A stretch of DNA of 64,000 nt from Bacillus australimaris. GTDB taxonomy: Bacteria > Bacillota > Bacilli > Bacillales > Bacillaceae. The stretch lies in NCBI RefSeq assembly GCF_001307105.1, contig NZ_LGYN01000029.1, positions 1 to 64,000 of the forward strand, written 5' to 3'. Below, piece by piece: positions 7,543 through 17,093 of the stretch. The notes beneath the pieces are model-generated. The model worked only from the letters and a program-made list of their open reading frames with translations. It was not told the origin of the DNA and made no database searches. The stretch's first letter is position 1. Each line of letters opens with the position of its first letter. A program made the translations under genes and the position numbers.

Positions 7543-8715
7543 ATGAACTGGAGAGTATATTTATTAGCCGTTTCTACATTTGCGGTTGGATTAGTTGAGC
7601 TTGTGGTTGGTGGTATTCTGCCAAGCCTTGCAGAGGATTTGAATGTGTCTCTTGCAACAGCGGGGCAGCTCATTACGGTATTTGCGATTGTGTATGCCAT
7701 ATCAGCACCCGTGCTGCTGACCGCCACAGCCAAAATCGAACGAAAGCGTCTTTATTTAATCGCGTTATTGGTATTTACATTAGGGAATGTGTTCACTTAT
7801 TTTAGTTCAACCTTTGCTCTTGTCATGATATCAAGGGTATTGATTGCGATGAGTACAGCGCTTGTGGTCGTGTTATCCTTGACGATTACCGCCAAATTAG
7901 TGGAGCCAGCGCATCGTGCAAAAGCATTAGGTTTGATTTTTATTGGCATTAGTTCCTCACTTGTTCTCGGTGTGCCGATCGGTATTTTTATTACAGAGAG
8001 CTTTGGCTGGAGAGTGATGTTTTTAGGAATCAGTATTCTGTCAGCCATATCGATGGTGCTGATCTATTTTCTATTGGAAAAAATGCCTGTTGAAAAAGTC
8101 ACACCTCTTAGAGAGCAGATTCGTTCTTTAGGGCATCCGAAAATTTTTAGTGCACACCTGATCAGTTTATTTATGCTTGCAGGCCATTATATGCTTTATT
8201 CTTATTTCACTCCATTTTTAATGGAAGTGCTGCATATGACCCCGTTCTGGATTAGTATTTGCTATTTGGTCTTCGGACTTGCGTCTATTGGCGGGAATGG
8301 GTTTGGCGGCTGGCTGAGTGACAAACTGGGGTCAGGGAAAGCCATTTTGATTGTGACAATCGCGTTTGCGGCTGTCATGTTTACCATTCCATATACAGCA
8401 GGTGTGTTTGTGTTATTTATGGTGATGGTTGTCCTATGGGGAGCGCTCAGCTGGGCATTGACGCCTGCTTTGCAGAGCTATTTGATTCAAACAGACCCTG
8501 TCACGTCTGATATTCAGCAAAGTTTAAATACATCTGCCTTGCAAATCGGCATCTCGATTGGATCAGCGGTTGGCGGTGTCATGTTTACGATGACCGGTTC
8601 ATCTGTTGATCTGGCTAAATTCGGTGCTGTGTTTGTGCTGATTGCTTTTAGCTGTGCGGTGATTTCGTTGAAGAGACCGCCACTTTATATGGATCGTCAG
8701 CATCATGCTGAATAA
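7543..8715 (+). CDS. pbuE: Purine efflux pump PbuE
   Basis: An MFS transporter of 390 residues with twelve predicted transmembrane segments, strongly like B. subtilis PbuE (YdhL), which exports adenine, hypoxanthine and other purine bases. The conserved N-terminal stretch GLVELVVGGILP and the TAKIERKRLYLIAL loop are recognisable. I chose the ATG at 7543, nine bases after GAAGGG; the ATG at 7534 abuts the ribosome site. The adenine riboswitch directly upstream gives regulation that fits the role: high adenine turns on its own export. Confidence 0.92.
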   Translation: MNWRVYLLAVSTFAVGLVELVVGGILPSLAEDLNVSLATAGQLITVFAIVYAISAPVLLTATAKIERKRLYLIALLVFTLGNVFTYFSSTFALVMISRVLIAMSTALVVVLSLTITAKLVEPAHRAKALGLIFIGISSSLVLGVPIGIFITESFGWRVMFLGISILSAISMVLIYFLLEKMPVEKVTPLREQIRSLGHPKIFSAHLISLFMLAGHYMLYSYFTPFLMEVLHMTPFWISICYLVFGLASIGGNGFGGWLSDKLGSGKAILIVTIAFAAVMFTIPYTAGVFVLFMVMVVLWGALSWALTPALQSYLIQTDPVTSDIQQSLNTSALQIGISIGSAVGGVMFTMTGSSVDLAKFGAVFVLIAFSCAVISLKRPPLYMDRQHHAE

Positions 8716-8760
8716 AAGACAAAAGGCTAAAATACACATCATTTTAGCCCTTTGTCAGCA
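8716..8760 (+). repeat. Intergenic stem-loop repeat, tail module
   Basis: GACAAAAGGCTAAAAT, a seven-base loop, then ATTTTAGCCCTTTGTC, followed by AGCAAACTGAAG. The same cassette with small changes is at 40977-41025. In both places it sits immediately before a terminator stem. Confidence 0.7.
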
Positions 8761-8764
8761 AACT

Positions 8765-8796
8765 GAAGCTGCCTCATAATAGGCAGCTTTTTTTAT
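8765..8796 (+). terminator. Terminator of pbuE
   Basis: AAGCTGCCT pairs with AGGCAGCTT, followed by a run of T. The convergent GNAT gene ends 40 bases further on. Confidence 0.85.
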
Positions 8797-8835
8797 GTTT
8801 CTATTTTATTTCAAATTCACACGTCAAGGATCGTT

Positions 8836-9603
8836 CTATTCAAAGACGACCATTTCGCCGATTGGTTGAAAACCGGCACGTTGATAGATATTTTTGCCGT
8901 CCGTTGAAGCCTGTAACATGACACACTTTTGTTTATTTTCTGTCTTGGTTAGAAGGTAATGAAACATGTCACTGCCAAGTCCTTTTCCGCGGTGTTCTGC
9001 CCTTGTGATGACATCATAAATACCATAGCTGTCGTTTGTCTCAAATAGCAAGCCTGTTGAGACAGGCTGGCGGTGTTCATATCCTACGAACATACGAGCT
9101 TTTGAGTGTAATGCTTCAAGCGAAAAACGCTGGAAATAGTCTTCTAAGGCGGCGGCCTCAGTCGATCCGTTGAATAGTTCAATAAAGATATTTTTGTAAT
9201 CAAGCAGTGTCTGATCATCAAGTACTTCTTTGATGGTAAGCGATGAGGATGTGACTGGATCAATGTCACCTGTCTGCTCAAGCATCATGATGGTATTGCG
9301 TTCAACCTCTTGAAGCTGATATTCCTTCAATACATCAGTCCATTCAGGAGAGAGCAAGCGATGATCCACCCATGTGCTGAATGCTTGTTTCTGTGATTGC
9401 AAGTGTTCTATGGCTGCTTTCACTTTTTTCAGCTCTTGAATTTGCGCTGATGTCGGTAATAGCAAATTGAACGTGTCAGTTGATATATGAGTATTTGATA
9501 GAACGAAATCGTCCGATGCGAGGAAGGTTCCGTTCACAGCAGAAGAAAACAGGTGTATCTTTTCTTCTAATTGGCGAATGGCCATTTGTTGCACGGGATT
9601 CAT
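8836..9603 (-). CDS. GNAT-family N-acetyltransferase
   Basis: 255 residues. The N-terminal half (about 1-110) has no recognisable domain and may form its own fold. The C-terminal half is a GNAT domain: the acetyl-CoA loop RAEHRGKGLGSDM lies near residue 205 and the NIYQRAGF motif near residue 238. The substrate cannot be told from sequence. The gene is monocistronic, convergent with pbuE and divergent from a MarR gene. Confidence 0.8.
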   Translation of the reverse strand: MNPVQQMAIRQLEEKIHLFSSAVNGTFLASDDFVLSNTHISTDTFNLLLPTSAQIQELKKVKAAIEHLQSQKQAFSTWVDHRLLSPEWTDVLKEYQLQEVERNTIMMLEQTGDIDPVTSSSLTIKEVLDDQTLLDYKNIFIELFNGSTEAAALEDYFQRFSLEALHSKARMFVGYEHRQPVSTGLLFETNDSYGIYDVITRAEHRGKGLGSDMFHYLLTKTENKQKCVMLQASTDGKNIYQRAGFQPIGEMVVFE

Positions 9604-9695
9604 GAGCTCACCTTTTTCATTATAAATTGGATGACATCCCCATGATTATAGCATGTGGCATGGCGAGTGAATCTAGTAGAAAAGTATATACATCA

Positions 9696-9711
9696 TTATT
9701 AGGTCTAATAA
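9696..9711. promoter_or_regulatory. Palindrome in the GNAT/MarR divergent region
   Basis: TTATTAG-GT-CTAATAA is a near-perfect 16-base palindrome between divergent genes, of the size used by MarR proteins. Binding is inferred. Confidence 0.45.
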
Positions 9712-9800
9712 CCCATTATTTTTCTCGTATTCACATTTCTTTTGACTCCTTTCTTAATTATTAGTACCATTTTATTAACCAGTTAAGAGTGGAGGTTCAG

Positions 9801-10259
9801 ATGGAAACTAAAGAGCAGATTGTATTAAAAGCGATTCAAGATTTAATTATGCATAGGGAAAAGAGACGGAATGATCCAACAGATCCACTGATTACCACGA
9901 CTGATACACTCAAACAAGATTGGACACTCACGCAGCTTCACATTTTATCGATGATTCAAGCCAATCCAAATGAATCAAATAATACATTTCTTTCTCATCA
10001 ACTGAAACTATCAAAGCCAGCCATTACAAAGGCTGTGAAAAAACTAATTGAAAAAGGCATGGTGGACTATTGCCACCGGCAAGGGGATAAGAAGTCTGTC
10101 TATTATTCATTGACAGAGGAAGGCAAACAATTGGCAGCACTGCACGATGAACTGCATGATAAAGCTGTCACGTCCTATTTAGATTTTCTTCAGCAATTCA
10201 ACGAAGATGAATTACAAGTAATTGAGCGTTTTTTGAAGGCTTGGAAAGAAAAGATATAG
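9801..10259 (+). CDS. MarR-family transcriptional regulator
   Basis: 152 residues from the ATG at 9801, five bases after GGAGG. The winged-helix core runs from about residue 45 to 115 (LSKPAITKAVKKLIEKGMV is the recognition helix region), followed by a beta wing containing RQGDKKSVYYSLT. Terminal helices would form the dimer interface. The likely target is itself and perhaps the divergent acetyltransferase, given the palindrome between them. No ligand can be inferred. Confidence 0.85.
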   Translation: METKEQIVLKAIQDLIMHREKRRNDPTDPLITTTDTLKQDWTLTQLHILSMIQANPNESNNTFLSHQLKLSKPAITKAVKKLIEKGMVDYCHRQGDKKSVYYSLTEEGKQLAALHDELHDKAVTSYLDFLQQFNEDELQVIERFLKAWKEKI

Positions 10260-10261
10260 AT

Positions 10262-10308
10262 AAAAAAACCGAAACCATCGTAGAAAATAAGATGCTTTCG
10301 GTTTTTTA
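10262..10308 (+). terminator. Terminator of the MarR gene
   Basis: AAAAAACCGAAA pairs with TTTCGGTTTTTT around a loop of about 22 bases that includes a smaller CATC/GATG pairing. Confidence 0.85.
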
Positions 10309-10367
10309 TATGGTAAAATTAACATATATTGACGTTGTTCATGCTTAATGAAAGGGAGGGAGCCTTA

Positions 10368-10613
10368 ATGGAGAAAGAAATGATGGAAAATTTCAAAAAA
10401 TATGCCACCCTCATGCCGTTCGTTGGATTGTTTGTTAGCTTGCTATTATTTGTTTACTTTTTTGGCATCACAGGAGTTGAAGAACCGATTTGGGGGGCTG
10501 CTTTGTATTGTTCCCTGCCCTTTTTAGGGTACACGATATTGTATCTGCCTGTATGCATTTATTTTAAAGTCAGCAGTAAACGTTCAATCCAGAGAAATGA
10601 GGAGCAGGTGTGA
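10368..10613 (+). CDS. Small two-helix membrane protein
   Basis: 81 residues from the ATG at 10368 after GGGAGGG. There are two hydrophobic segments, about residues 15-36 and 44-66, with a positively charged tail. I know no function for it. The stop overlaps the GTG start of the DUF523 gene by four bases, so the two are translationally coupled and may act together. Confidence 0.65.
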   Translation: MEKEMMENFKKYATLMPFVGLFVSLLLFVYFFGITGVEEPIWGAALYCSLPFLGYTILYLPVCIYFKVSSKRSIQRNEEQV

Positions 10614-11068
10614 TTGTCGTCAGTGCTTGTCTAGCTGGATTGAAGGTCCGTTATAATGGCAGCCATCGATTAGATCAGCGAATCGAGGAGCTTGTTCAGG
10701 AGGGCAAGGCGGTTACAGTTTGCCCTGAACTGCTTGGCGGCTTCTCCACGCCAAGACCTCCCGCAGAAATCGTTGGCGGAGACGGATATGATGTATTAAA
10801 GGGACTCGCCTCTGTTATAGATGTGCATGGAACTGATGTAACAGAGATGTATGTAAAAGGTGCGAAAGCCGCGCTGGAACAGGTTCAGTCTCTGAAAGCG
10901 GCAGCGGTTGTGTTAAAAGAGTACAGCCCCTCCTGCGGCAGCCGGATGATTTATCGCGGAACGTTTAACGGCAAAACAAAAGCTGGAGATGGTGTGACGT
11001 CAGCCTTGCTGAAACAGCACGGCATTCAGGTGTTCTCTGAGGAGGATGACTTGGTTTCGCTGTTTTGA
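10610..11068 (+). CDS. DUF523 family protein
   Basis: 152 residues with GTG start at 10610 after GAGGAG. It carries the family marks: an N-terminal VSACLAG with an early cysteine, CPELLGG in the middle, and EYSPSCGS near residue 105. The conserved cysteines suggest a metal or thiol function, but none is established. It overlaps the small membrane protein gene by four bases. A separate gene for a membrane-anchored protein follows after 30 bases. Confidence 0.85.
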   Translation: MIVVSACLAGLKVRYNGSHRLDQRIEELVQEGKAVTVCPELLGGFSTPRPPAEIVGGDGYDVLKGLASVIDVHGTDVTEMYVKGAKAALEQVQSLKAAAVVLKEYSPSCGSRMIYRGTFNGKTKAGDGVTSALLKQHGIQVFSEEDDLVSLF

Positions 11069-11099
11069 TAGGTGTGTGTGAATAGAAGGAGGAGTTAGG

Positions 11100-11519
11100 T
11101 TGAAAAAGTGGATAATTGGTTTAGTTGTCATAATTTTATTAGGAATTGGTCTTTATTTTATGATTAATGCAAAAACATACTCTTTTGATGATGTGGCCAA
11201 AATAGATCAAAGCAAGGTGACTTCGATTCAAATTGAGCATGACAATAAGCAAGTTGTGCTAGATAAGAAAGAGGACATTCAAAAGCTGCTGAAGGAATTT
11301 TCGGGGATGAAATTAAAGAAAATGAATGGTGAAACCAAAAAAGCTTCAAAAGAATCTTATTGGATCAGAGTGTATGAGAATGAGAAGGAAACATATGGTT
11401 TGACTTTTTACGATCAAACATTTTTAGAAACATATGATTTTTCTAAAACGAAAGATCAAACTAGCGAATACCAAATCGTTGATGCCAATCAAGTCGATAT
11501 AGGAGAATATATCAAATAA
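11100..11519 (+). CDS. Membrane-anchored extracytoplasmic protein
   Basis: 139 residues with a TTG start at 11100 after AGAAGGAGG. Residues 4-23 form a single hydrophobic anchor; there is no lipobox cysteine. The remainder is charged, with alternating beta-type segments, and presumably lies outside the membrane. I do not recognise a family. It follows the DUF523 gene closely and may be in the same transcript. Confidence 0.6.
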   Translation: MKKWIIGLVVIILLGIGLYFMINAKTYSFDDVAKIDQSKVTSIQIEHDNKQVVLDKKEDIQKLLKEFSGMKLKKMNGETKKASKESYWIRVYENEKETYGLTFYDQTFLETYDFSKTKDQTSEYQIVDANQVDIGEYIK

Positions 11520-11601
11520 CACTAGCCGTAATTTCATGCATGTTCAATAGAAAATGTGGGTATAGTGCTTGGTAAGTAAAAATGAAGCGGAGGTTTGTTT
11601 G

Positions 11602-12429
11602 ATGAGTGGATTAACAGATACAGTCACATTAGCAAACGGAGTAAAAATGCCGAAGCTAGGCTTCGGTGTATGGCAGGTAAAAGATGGAGATGAGGCTGTA
11701 AATGCAGTCACAGACGCTCTCGAAGCGGGCTACCGCAGCATTGATACAGCGGCAGCCTATCAAAATGAAGAAGGGGTAGGCAAAGCCATTCAGCAATCAG
11801 GTATTTCTCGCGATGATCTGTTTATTACGACAAAGGTCTGGAATCGTGATCAAGGCTATGAATCAACACTTGAAGCCTTTGAAACAAGTATGAATAAGCT
11901 GGGACTGGATGTATTAGACCTTTATTTAATTCATTGGCCAGTTGAAGGCAAATATAAAGAAACGTGGAAAGCGCTAGAGAAGCTGTATAAGGATGGACGC
12001 GTTCGGGCAATTGGTGTGTGTAACTTCCATCAGCATCATTTAGAGGATTTATTACAAGAGGCAGAGGTTGTGCCAATGGTGAATCAAATCGAGCTGCATC
12101 CGAAGCTGACGCAGGAGCCTTTACGTGACTATTGCAAGGCGAAAGGAATTCATGTAGAAGCGTGGTCGCCATTAGGCAGCGGGAAGCTCCTGAACCATCC
12201 TGTTCTCCAAGATATCGCGAAAAAACATGACAAATCAGTAGCGCAAGTAATTCTTCGCTGGGACTTGCAGCATGGCATTATCACCATTCCAAAATCTGTG
12301 ACGAAGAGCCGAATCATTGAAAACACACAAGTCTTCGATTTCGAGCTGTCCGCACATGAGTTGGCTATTATTGATCAGCTGAATGAAGATGAGCGCACAG
12401 GTCCAGATCCAGATAACTTTGATTTTTAA
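11602..12429 (+). CDS. Aldo/keto reductase, YvgN/YtbE type
   Basis: 275 residues from the ATG at 11602 after GCGGAGG. It is a TIM-barrel NADPH-dependent reductase that turns small aldehydes such as methylglyoxal into alcohols. The catalytic tetrad is visible: Asp and Tyr in [11 protein letters not shown] (about residues 43-53), Lys in TTKVW (about 80) and His in LIHWP (about 112). The NADPH-binding ITIPKS segment and the C-terminal GPDPDNFDF match the B. subtilis glyoxal reductase group. I cannot say which paralogue it is. A terminator follows. Confidence 0.87.
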   Translation: MSGLTDTVTLANGVKMPKLGFGVWQVKDGDEAVNAVTDALEAGYRSIDTAAAYQNEEGVGKAIQQSGISRDDLFITTKVWNRDQGYESTLEAFETSMNKLGLDVLDLYLIHWPVEGKYKETWKALEKLYKDGRVRAIGVCNFHQHHLEDLLQEAEVVPMVNQIELHPKLTQEPLRDYCKAKGIHVEAWSPLGSGKLLNHPVLQDIAKKHDKSVAQVILRWDLQHGIITIPKSVTKSRIIENTQVFDFELSAHELAIIDQLNEDERTGPDPDNFDF

Positions 12430-12434
12430 ACGAA

Positions 12435-12467
12435 AGAAAAGCACAGGTGCGATGCCTGTGCTTTTTT
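12435..12467. terminator. Shared convergent terminator
   Basis: AAAAGCACAGG pairs with CCTGTGCTTTT, with a T-run on the plus side and an A-run before it, so it can end both the reductase gene and the convergent dehydrogenase gene. Confidence 0.85.
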
Positions 12468-12475
12468 ATTTTGGA

Positions 12476-13543
12476 CTAATACGTTTCAACAACTTGAATG
12501 GCGTCGACAATTTGTTCTTTGGAATAGTTTCCAATCAAACAAAAGGTTTCGTCTGCACGTGCAGCATGGCTTGCCACTGTATATGCTGCTTCTTCCAGTT
12601 GAGTTTTAATGCCAAGCTCGCGCATATTCTTAGGCAATCCGAGTGTTTGATAAAGCTGAAGTAGTTCCTCTACCTCGGCCATTCGTTTTTCTGCCGCAAG
12701 CTGGACGAGGATACCATAGGCCACTTTCTGTCCATGTAATACATGGTGCGTTTCCTCAATAAACGTTAATCCATTATGGACGGCATGGGCGCCTGCCATT
12801 CTTCCGTAGCGTCCCCCATAGCCTCCGACCGTTCCGGCTAATGTAATAATTGTATCAGTTACATCCGCAAATGCTTGCGAATGCTGCCCTGTTTTCAAGC
12901 TGTGAACAGCTTCCTCACTATGGGAAAGAAGAATGTCTCGAACGGAGACCGCCTGCTTTAATGCAGCATGCACCATGAGCGGTAAGGACTCCTCTGTGTT
13001 TCGAATAATGGCCTCCGCTTCATACCATTTCGCCAGCGTATCTCCAATACCGCTTTGAAGGTAGGAAAGAGGAGAGGAAAGCAAAAAAGTATGATCAATG
13101 AGGGTGAGATAACTGGATCGTTTATGATAATCGACTCTCATGAAGTTCCCTTTGTCATCATAAATAACGCTGAGCGGTGTAGATGCCGCACATGTACCCG
13201 GGATGGTTGGAACCATGATCACTTCAATTTGAAGAGCATCTGCAACTGATTTGGCGGTATCTAAAATGGTGCCGCCCCCAATTCCAATGATCACATCTGC
13301 CCCTTTAAGTTCTTCTGCGATTCGTGTCATCGCATTGGGTGAACTGTAGCCTTTGTGCTGGACAACAGGCCAGTGAGACGGCAGCTTTGTGTACGTTGAA
13401 AAAGCATGATAGGAATGATGTCCAGTCACGACAGCGGGCGACTGGAAGGATGGCGAAACAAGTGAATCGAGTTTATGATAAATCCCTTTTTGAGAAATAA
13501 ATTGGTTTGGACCACTTCTGACGATATCCTCTGGCTGGATCAT
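12476..13543 (-). CDS. Iron-containing alcohol dehydrogenase family (HcxA/GldA-like)
   Basis: 355 residues. The NAD-binding fold has the glycine-rich motif GIGGGTILDTAKSVAD near residue 88, then PTIPGTCAASTPLSVIY near 113. Metal ligands are expected from the GDTLAKW region (about 168) and from AHAVHNG and HHVLHGQKVAYG (about 248-272). The family includes glycerol dehydrogenase and E. coli hydroxycarboxylate dehydrogenase A, and this protein looks closer to the latter. Substrate is unknown. The ATG at 13543 follows AAAGGAG. The gene stands alone. Confidence 0.8.
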   Translation of the reverse strand: MIQPEDIVRSGPNQFISQKGIYHKLDSLVSPSFQSPAVVTGHHSYHAFSTYTKLPSHWPVVQHKGYSSPNAMTRIAEELKGADVIIGIGGGTILDTAKSVADALQIEVIMVPTIPGTCAASTPLSVIYDDKGNFMRVDYHKRSSYLTLIDHTFLLSSPLSYLQSGIGDTLAKWYEAEAIIRNTEESLPLMVHAALKQAVSVRDILLSHSEEAVHSLKTGQHSQAFADVTDTIITLAGTVGGYGGRYGRMAGAHAVHNGLTFIEETHHVLHGQKVAYGILVQLAAEKRMAEVEELLQLYQTLGLPKNMRELGIKTQLEEAAYTVASHAARADETFCLIGNYSKEQIVDAIQVVETY

Positions 13544-13740
13544 AGAGTTCTACTCCTTTACAACACAGTATAGTCCATAAATCATCTCACTTTACAGAAA
13601 GTTCTGTCAATGTTAATTAATATGAGGAGAAAGACCCTTCCGTTTTATGGAATTGAGCCGCCGACATTGCCTTTAGGTATGTATTTCCTGTATGATAAAG
13701 AATGGTATGTTTTCATTAAATTTAAGAGGTGTTTATATAT

Positions 13741-14709
13741 ATGGAAAAACAATATCGTGTATTGCTTTACTATCAGTATGTCCCCATTGAGGACCCAGAA
13801 ACGTTTACAGCAGAGCATTTAGCATTCTGTAAGGAGCTTGGTTTGTTAGGCCGTATCTTAGTGTCAGCAGAAGGCTTGAACGGAACTGTTTCTGGAACCA
13901 TTGAGCAAACGGACAAGTATATGCAAGCGTTAAAAGAAGATCCGCGCTTTGCGTCAATGCCGATTAAAATTGACGAAGCAGATGGTCATGCGTTTAAAAA
14001 AATGCACGTCCGTCATCGGAATGAACTAGTGAACCTTAGCCTTGAAGATGATGTGAATCCGCTAGAATTAACAGGGAAACATCTTAGCCCGGTCGAATTT
14101 TACGAGCAAATGCAATCACCTGATACTGTTGTGATTGATGCCCGTAATGATTACGAATTTGATGTCGGTCATTTTAGAGGGGCTGTACGTCCTGATATTG
14201 AGACATTCCGTGAATTGCCGGAGTGGATTCGTGACAATAAAGAGATTCTTGAAGGGAAAAAAATTCTGACGTATTGCACAGGCGGTGTACGTTGTGAGAA
14301 ATTCTCCGGCTGGTTAAAGCGTGAAGGCTTTGAAGATGTCTCTCAGCTTGACGGTGGAATTGTCACGTACGGAAAAGACCCGGAAGTGCAAGGAAAGCTA
14401 TGGGACGGTCAATGCTATGTGTTTGATAATCGCTTAACAGTACCAGTGAATCAAACAGAGCATGTGGTTGTCGGAAAAGATTTCTTCACTGGTGAGCCTT
14501 GCGAGCGTTATGTGAACTGTGCGAACCCTGCATGTAACCGTAAGATGATTGCGACTGAAGAAAGTGAGCATAAATATATGCGCAGCTGCAGTCATGAATG
14601 CCGCACAAGCGAACGTAACCTGTATGTAAAACAGCACAATTTATCTGAAGAAGAAGTTCAAGAAAGACTAGCTGTCATTGAAAAAGAACAAGCGATTTCA
14701 CAAGGATAG
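13741..14709 (+). CDS. trhO: tRNA uridine(34) hydroxylase TrhO (rhodanese family)
   Basis: 322 residues from the ATG at 13741, the same length as B. subtilis YbfQ. The protein has an N-terminal acylphosphatase-like domain (about 1-95), a rhodanese domain with catalytic cysteine in [11 protein letters not shown] (near residue 180), and a cysteine-rich C-terminal segment (CANPACNRK and SCSHEC). It makes 5-hydroxyuridine at position 34 of some tRNAs using oxygen. The gene is monocistronic and ends in a strong terminator. The function rests on the family. Confidence 0.9.
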   Translation: MEKQYRVLLYYQYVPIEDPETFTAEHLAFCKELGLLGRILVSAEGLNGTVSGTIEQTDKYMQALKEDPRFASMPIKIDEADGHAFKKMHVRHRNELVNLSLEDDVNPLELTGKHLSPVEFYEQMQSPDTVVIDARNDYEFDVGHFRGAVRPDIETFRELPEWIRDNKEILEGKKILTYCTGGVRCEKFSGWLKREGFEDVSQLDGGIVTYGKDPEVQGKLWDGQCYVFDNRLTVPVNQTEHVVVGKDFFTGEPCERYVNCANPACNRKMIATEESEHKYMRSCSHECRTSERNLYVKQHNLSEEEVQERLAVIEKEQAISQG

Positions 14710-14738
14710 AGGGATCCCCCTTTATCCTTTTTTTCTAT
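14702..14738 (+). terminator. Terminator of trhO
   Basis: AGGATAGAGGG pairs imperfectly with CCCTTTATCCT, followed by T7. A second hairpin, AGAGGAA with TTTCCTCT and a T-rich tail, follows at 14761-14790. Confidence 0.8.
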
Positions 14739-14739
14739 A

Positions 14740-15045
14740 CATAGCAAGGGATCAGCAGGGAGAGGAAGTCATTTCCTCTATCTTTTTTGTTTTGTTTTTT
14801 TCAAAATAAGGGTAAAGGTAGTTATTCAGTCTAATAGATTGAATAGGTGGAAAAGCGCTTTCTTTTGAAATAAGCATGTTCGACTATTTCAGAAAATCAA
14901 GAATTAAGAGATAATATAACAGGCAAAAAATGAACAAGGATAAAGGTTCATTTGAAGAAATATTTGCCAGTTAGAATAAAAGTGAGCTGCTGTAAAAGAA
15001 AGATGCTTACTCGACACATGCTTTGTATTTTAATCGAAAGGTGTT
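14740..15045 (+). promoter_or_regulatory. Intergenic leader of the APC permease with cre-like site
   Basis: The stretch holds the second hairpin (14761-14790) and then GAAAAGCGCTTTCT at 14850-14863, a partial palindrome resembling a CcpA cre box. The rest shows no open frame of note. Carbon-source control of the permease is possible but unproven. Confidence 0.4.
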
Positions 15046-15051
15046 ATGAAC

Positions 15052-16671
15052 ATGAATCATTTGCATCGTAGGATGGGAACTTTCGCTTTAATGATGGTAG
15101 GTCTTGGCTCAATCATTGGTTCAGGATGGCTCTTCGGTGCTTGGCGTGCCGCGCAAATCGCCGGCCCTGCAGCTATTTTGTCCTGGTTGATTGGGATGGT
15201 CGTCATTTTATTTATCGCCTTGTCTTATAGTGAACTCGGAGCGATGTTTCCAGAGGCAGGCGGGATGGTCAAATATACGCAATATTCACACGGCTCGTTT
15301 ATCGGGTTCATTGCGGCTTGGGCGAACTGGATTGCCATTGTCTCCGTCATTCCTGTTGAGGCAGTTGCGTCCGTCCAGTACATGAGCTCATGGCCTTGGG
15401 AATGGGCAAAGTGGACAACCCACTTGGTCACAAAAGGTGTGTTGACGACAGAAGGGCTTATGGTCGCCAGTGTGCTTCTTGTGATTTATTTTCTGCTTAA
15501 TTATTGGACAGTTGGGTTATTTTCAAAAGCCAATACATTCATTACCGTGTTTAAAATTATCATTCCAGGATTAACAATTGGTGCGCTCTTATTCATAGGT
15601 TTTCATAGTGAGAATTTTACTTCTGGAACAAGTATTGCCCCTAACGGCTGGGCGAGTGTGCTGACAGCTGTTGCGACATCAGGGATTGTATTTGCCTTCA
15701 ATGGCTTCCAAAGCCCGATTAATATGGCCGGTGAGGCAAAGAATCCAGGCCGATCGATTCCAATTGCCATTGTCGGATCGATTTTCATTGCAACTGTGAT
15801 TTATGTGCTTTTACAAATTGCCTTTATCGGTGCTGTCGATCCATCCATGATTGTGAATGGATGGGGTCATTTGAATTTCAACTCACCTTTTGCTGACCTT
15901 GCCATTGCGCTTGGGATTAACTGGCTTGTTCTGATTTTATATGCGGATGCGTTTGTATCACCTTCTGGTACAGGAATTACGTATACCGCAACGACGTCTC
16001 GTATGATTTATGGAATGGAAAAAAACAAATACATGCCAAGTGTGCTTGGACGTCTGCATCCTATTTATGGCGTGCCTCGTCCAGCAATGTTTTTTAACTT
16101 AGCCGTATCATTTATCTTTCTGTTTTTATTTAGGGGATGGGGTGTACTTGCTGAAATCATCTCTGTCGCAACACTCATTTCTTATTTGACAGGACCAGTG
16201 ACTGTCATGACGCTGAGAAAGACAGGGACAGATTTATATCGTCCTCTTCGAGTAAAAGGACTCAGCATCATTGCTCCTCTCGGCTTTGTCTTTGCCTCAT
16301 TGACATTGTATTGGGCGAGATGGCCGTTAACAGGTCAGGTACTGTTCATTATTCTTATTGGTCTGCCTATCTACTTTTACTATCAAGCGAAAGCGAAGTG
16401 GAAAGGCTTCGGCCGCAACTTTAAGGCGGGTGCTTGGATGGTTGTGTACTTGCTTGTGATGATGACAATTTCCTGCCTAGGCAGTGACAAATTCGGCGGC
16501 TATAACGTCATTCACTATGGCTGGGACATGGCACTGATTACAGTGGTTTCTCTGTTGTTTTATATGTGGGCACTCAAAAGTGGATTTGAAACAGAGTTTT
16601 TAGAGGATGCGAAGAAAATCAATGATGAGCTGCGTGCTTCTCAGAAAGAAGCCGCATCATCCAAAGAATAA
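15052..16671 (+). CDS. APC-family amino acid permease (YveA-like)
   Basis: About 539 residues and twelve or more transmembrane helices. The APC signature near the start reads GLGSIIGSGWLFGAW (residues 16-30), with an unwound helix 1 motif. A glutamate in NMAGEAKNPGRSIP marks helix 6-7. The long form and WAKW-type inserts resemble B. subtilis YveA, an aspartate:proton symporter, but the substrate is not certain. ATG codons at 15046 and 15052 are both possible; AAAGG at 15037-15041 suits the second better. A long leader with a cre-like box precedes it. Confidence 0.78.
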   Translation: MNHLHRRMGTFALMMVGLGSIIGSGWLFGAWRAAQIAGPAAILSWLIGMVVILFIALSYSELGAMFPEAGGMVKYTQYSHGSFIGFIAAWANWIAIVSVIPVEAVASVQYMSSWPWEWAKWTTHLVTKGVLTTEGLMVASVLLVIYFLLNYWTVGLFSKANTFITVFKIIIPGLTIGALLFIGFHSENFTSGTSIAPNGWASVLTAVATSGIVFAFNGFQSPINMAGEAKNPGRSIPIAIVGSIFIATVIYVLLQIAFIGAVDPSMIVNGWGHLNFNSPFADLAIALGINWLVLILYADAFVSPSGTGITYTATTSRMIYGMEKNKYMPSVLGRLHPIYGVPRPAMFFNLAVSFIFLFLFRGWGVLAEIISVATLISYLTGPVTVMTLRKTGTDLYRPLRVKGLSIIAPLGFVFASLTLYWARWPLTGQVLFIILIGLPIYFYYQAKAKWKGFGRNFKAGAWMVVYLLVMMTISCLGSDKFGGYNVIHYGWDMALITVVSLLFYMWALKSGFETEFLEDAKKINDELRASQKEAASSKE

Positions 16672-16673
16672 AG

Positions 16674-16712
16674 AAACGGCTGCCTGAACATTGCGGGCAG
16701 CCGTTTTTATTT
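16674..16712. terminator. Convergent terminator
   Basis: AAACGGCTGCC pairs with GGGCAGCCGTTT, followed by T. It overlaps the end of the small minus-strand gene. Confidence 0.85.
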
Positions 16713-16907
16713 GGGTGAATGATGCATCACATGCCGCTTCAGCCAAGTGGTGATGCCGCGCAAAACAGCTGCTGTGACAAGGGAGATGATGATATATCTC
16801 CAAAGCTGATCTAAGCCTTGTCCACTCAGCCAGAACACGATGCCTAGAATGATGAGGGTCAACATGAGCAAGAATAAAAACGATGCAGAACAGAAAAAAG
16901 CCTTCAT
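16707..16907 (-). CDS. Small two-helix membrane protein, 66 residues
   Basis: 66 residues with hydrophobic segments at about 5-27 and 35-52 and a histidine-rich, basic C-terminus (KRHVMHHSPK). The ATG at 16907 follows GGAGGTGACC, a near-perfect ribosome site. A longer overlapping frame from 17019 is not supported by such a site. Function unknown. Confidence 0.65.
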   Translation of the reverse strand: MKAFFCSASFLFLLMLTLIILGIVFWLSGQGLDQLWRYIIISLVTAAVLRGITTWLKRHVMHHSPK

Positions 16908-17024
16908 AAAAGGTCACCTCCTCAGGATTATTGTATGCAGGCTGTTGAATGATGAGACCAGCAATGAAGAGGTAGAATAATTTATGAATTCTATTGCAAA
17001 AGTCAGATAAAAACACCAAGTGAT

Positions 17025-17054
17025 TTGACAGTTGTGTTAAGATGAGAGCATATT
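17025..17054 (+). promoter_or_regulatory. Promoter of licT
   Basis: TTGACA (17025-17030) and CATATT (17049-17054) are 18 bases apart, 40 bases before the licT start. Confidence 0.55.
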
Positions 17055-17093
17055 TTGAGTAAAGTTGTTGGTGATAGACGGAGGTGTTTGGAA

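Noticed and set aside
13610..13822. 70-codon plus-strand frame overlapping the start of trhO
   Set aside because: No ribosome site and no likeness to a protein; its last part is trhO in another frame.
16657..17019. 120-codon minus-strand frame
   Set aside because: It overlaps the 66-residue membrane protein in another frame; only the shorter one has a ribosome site.
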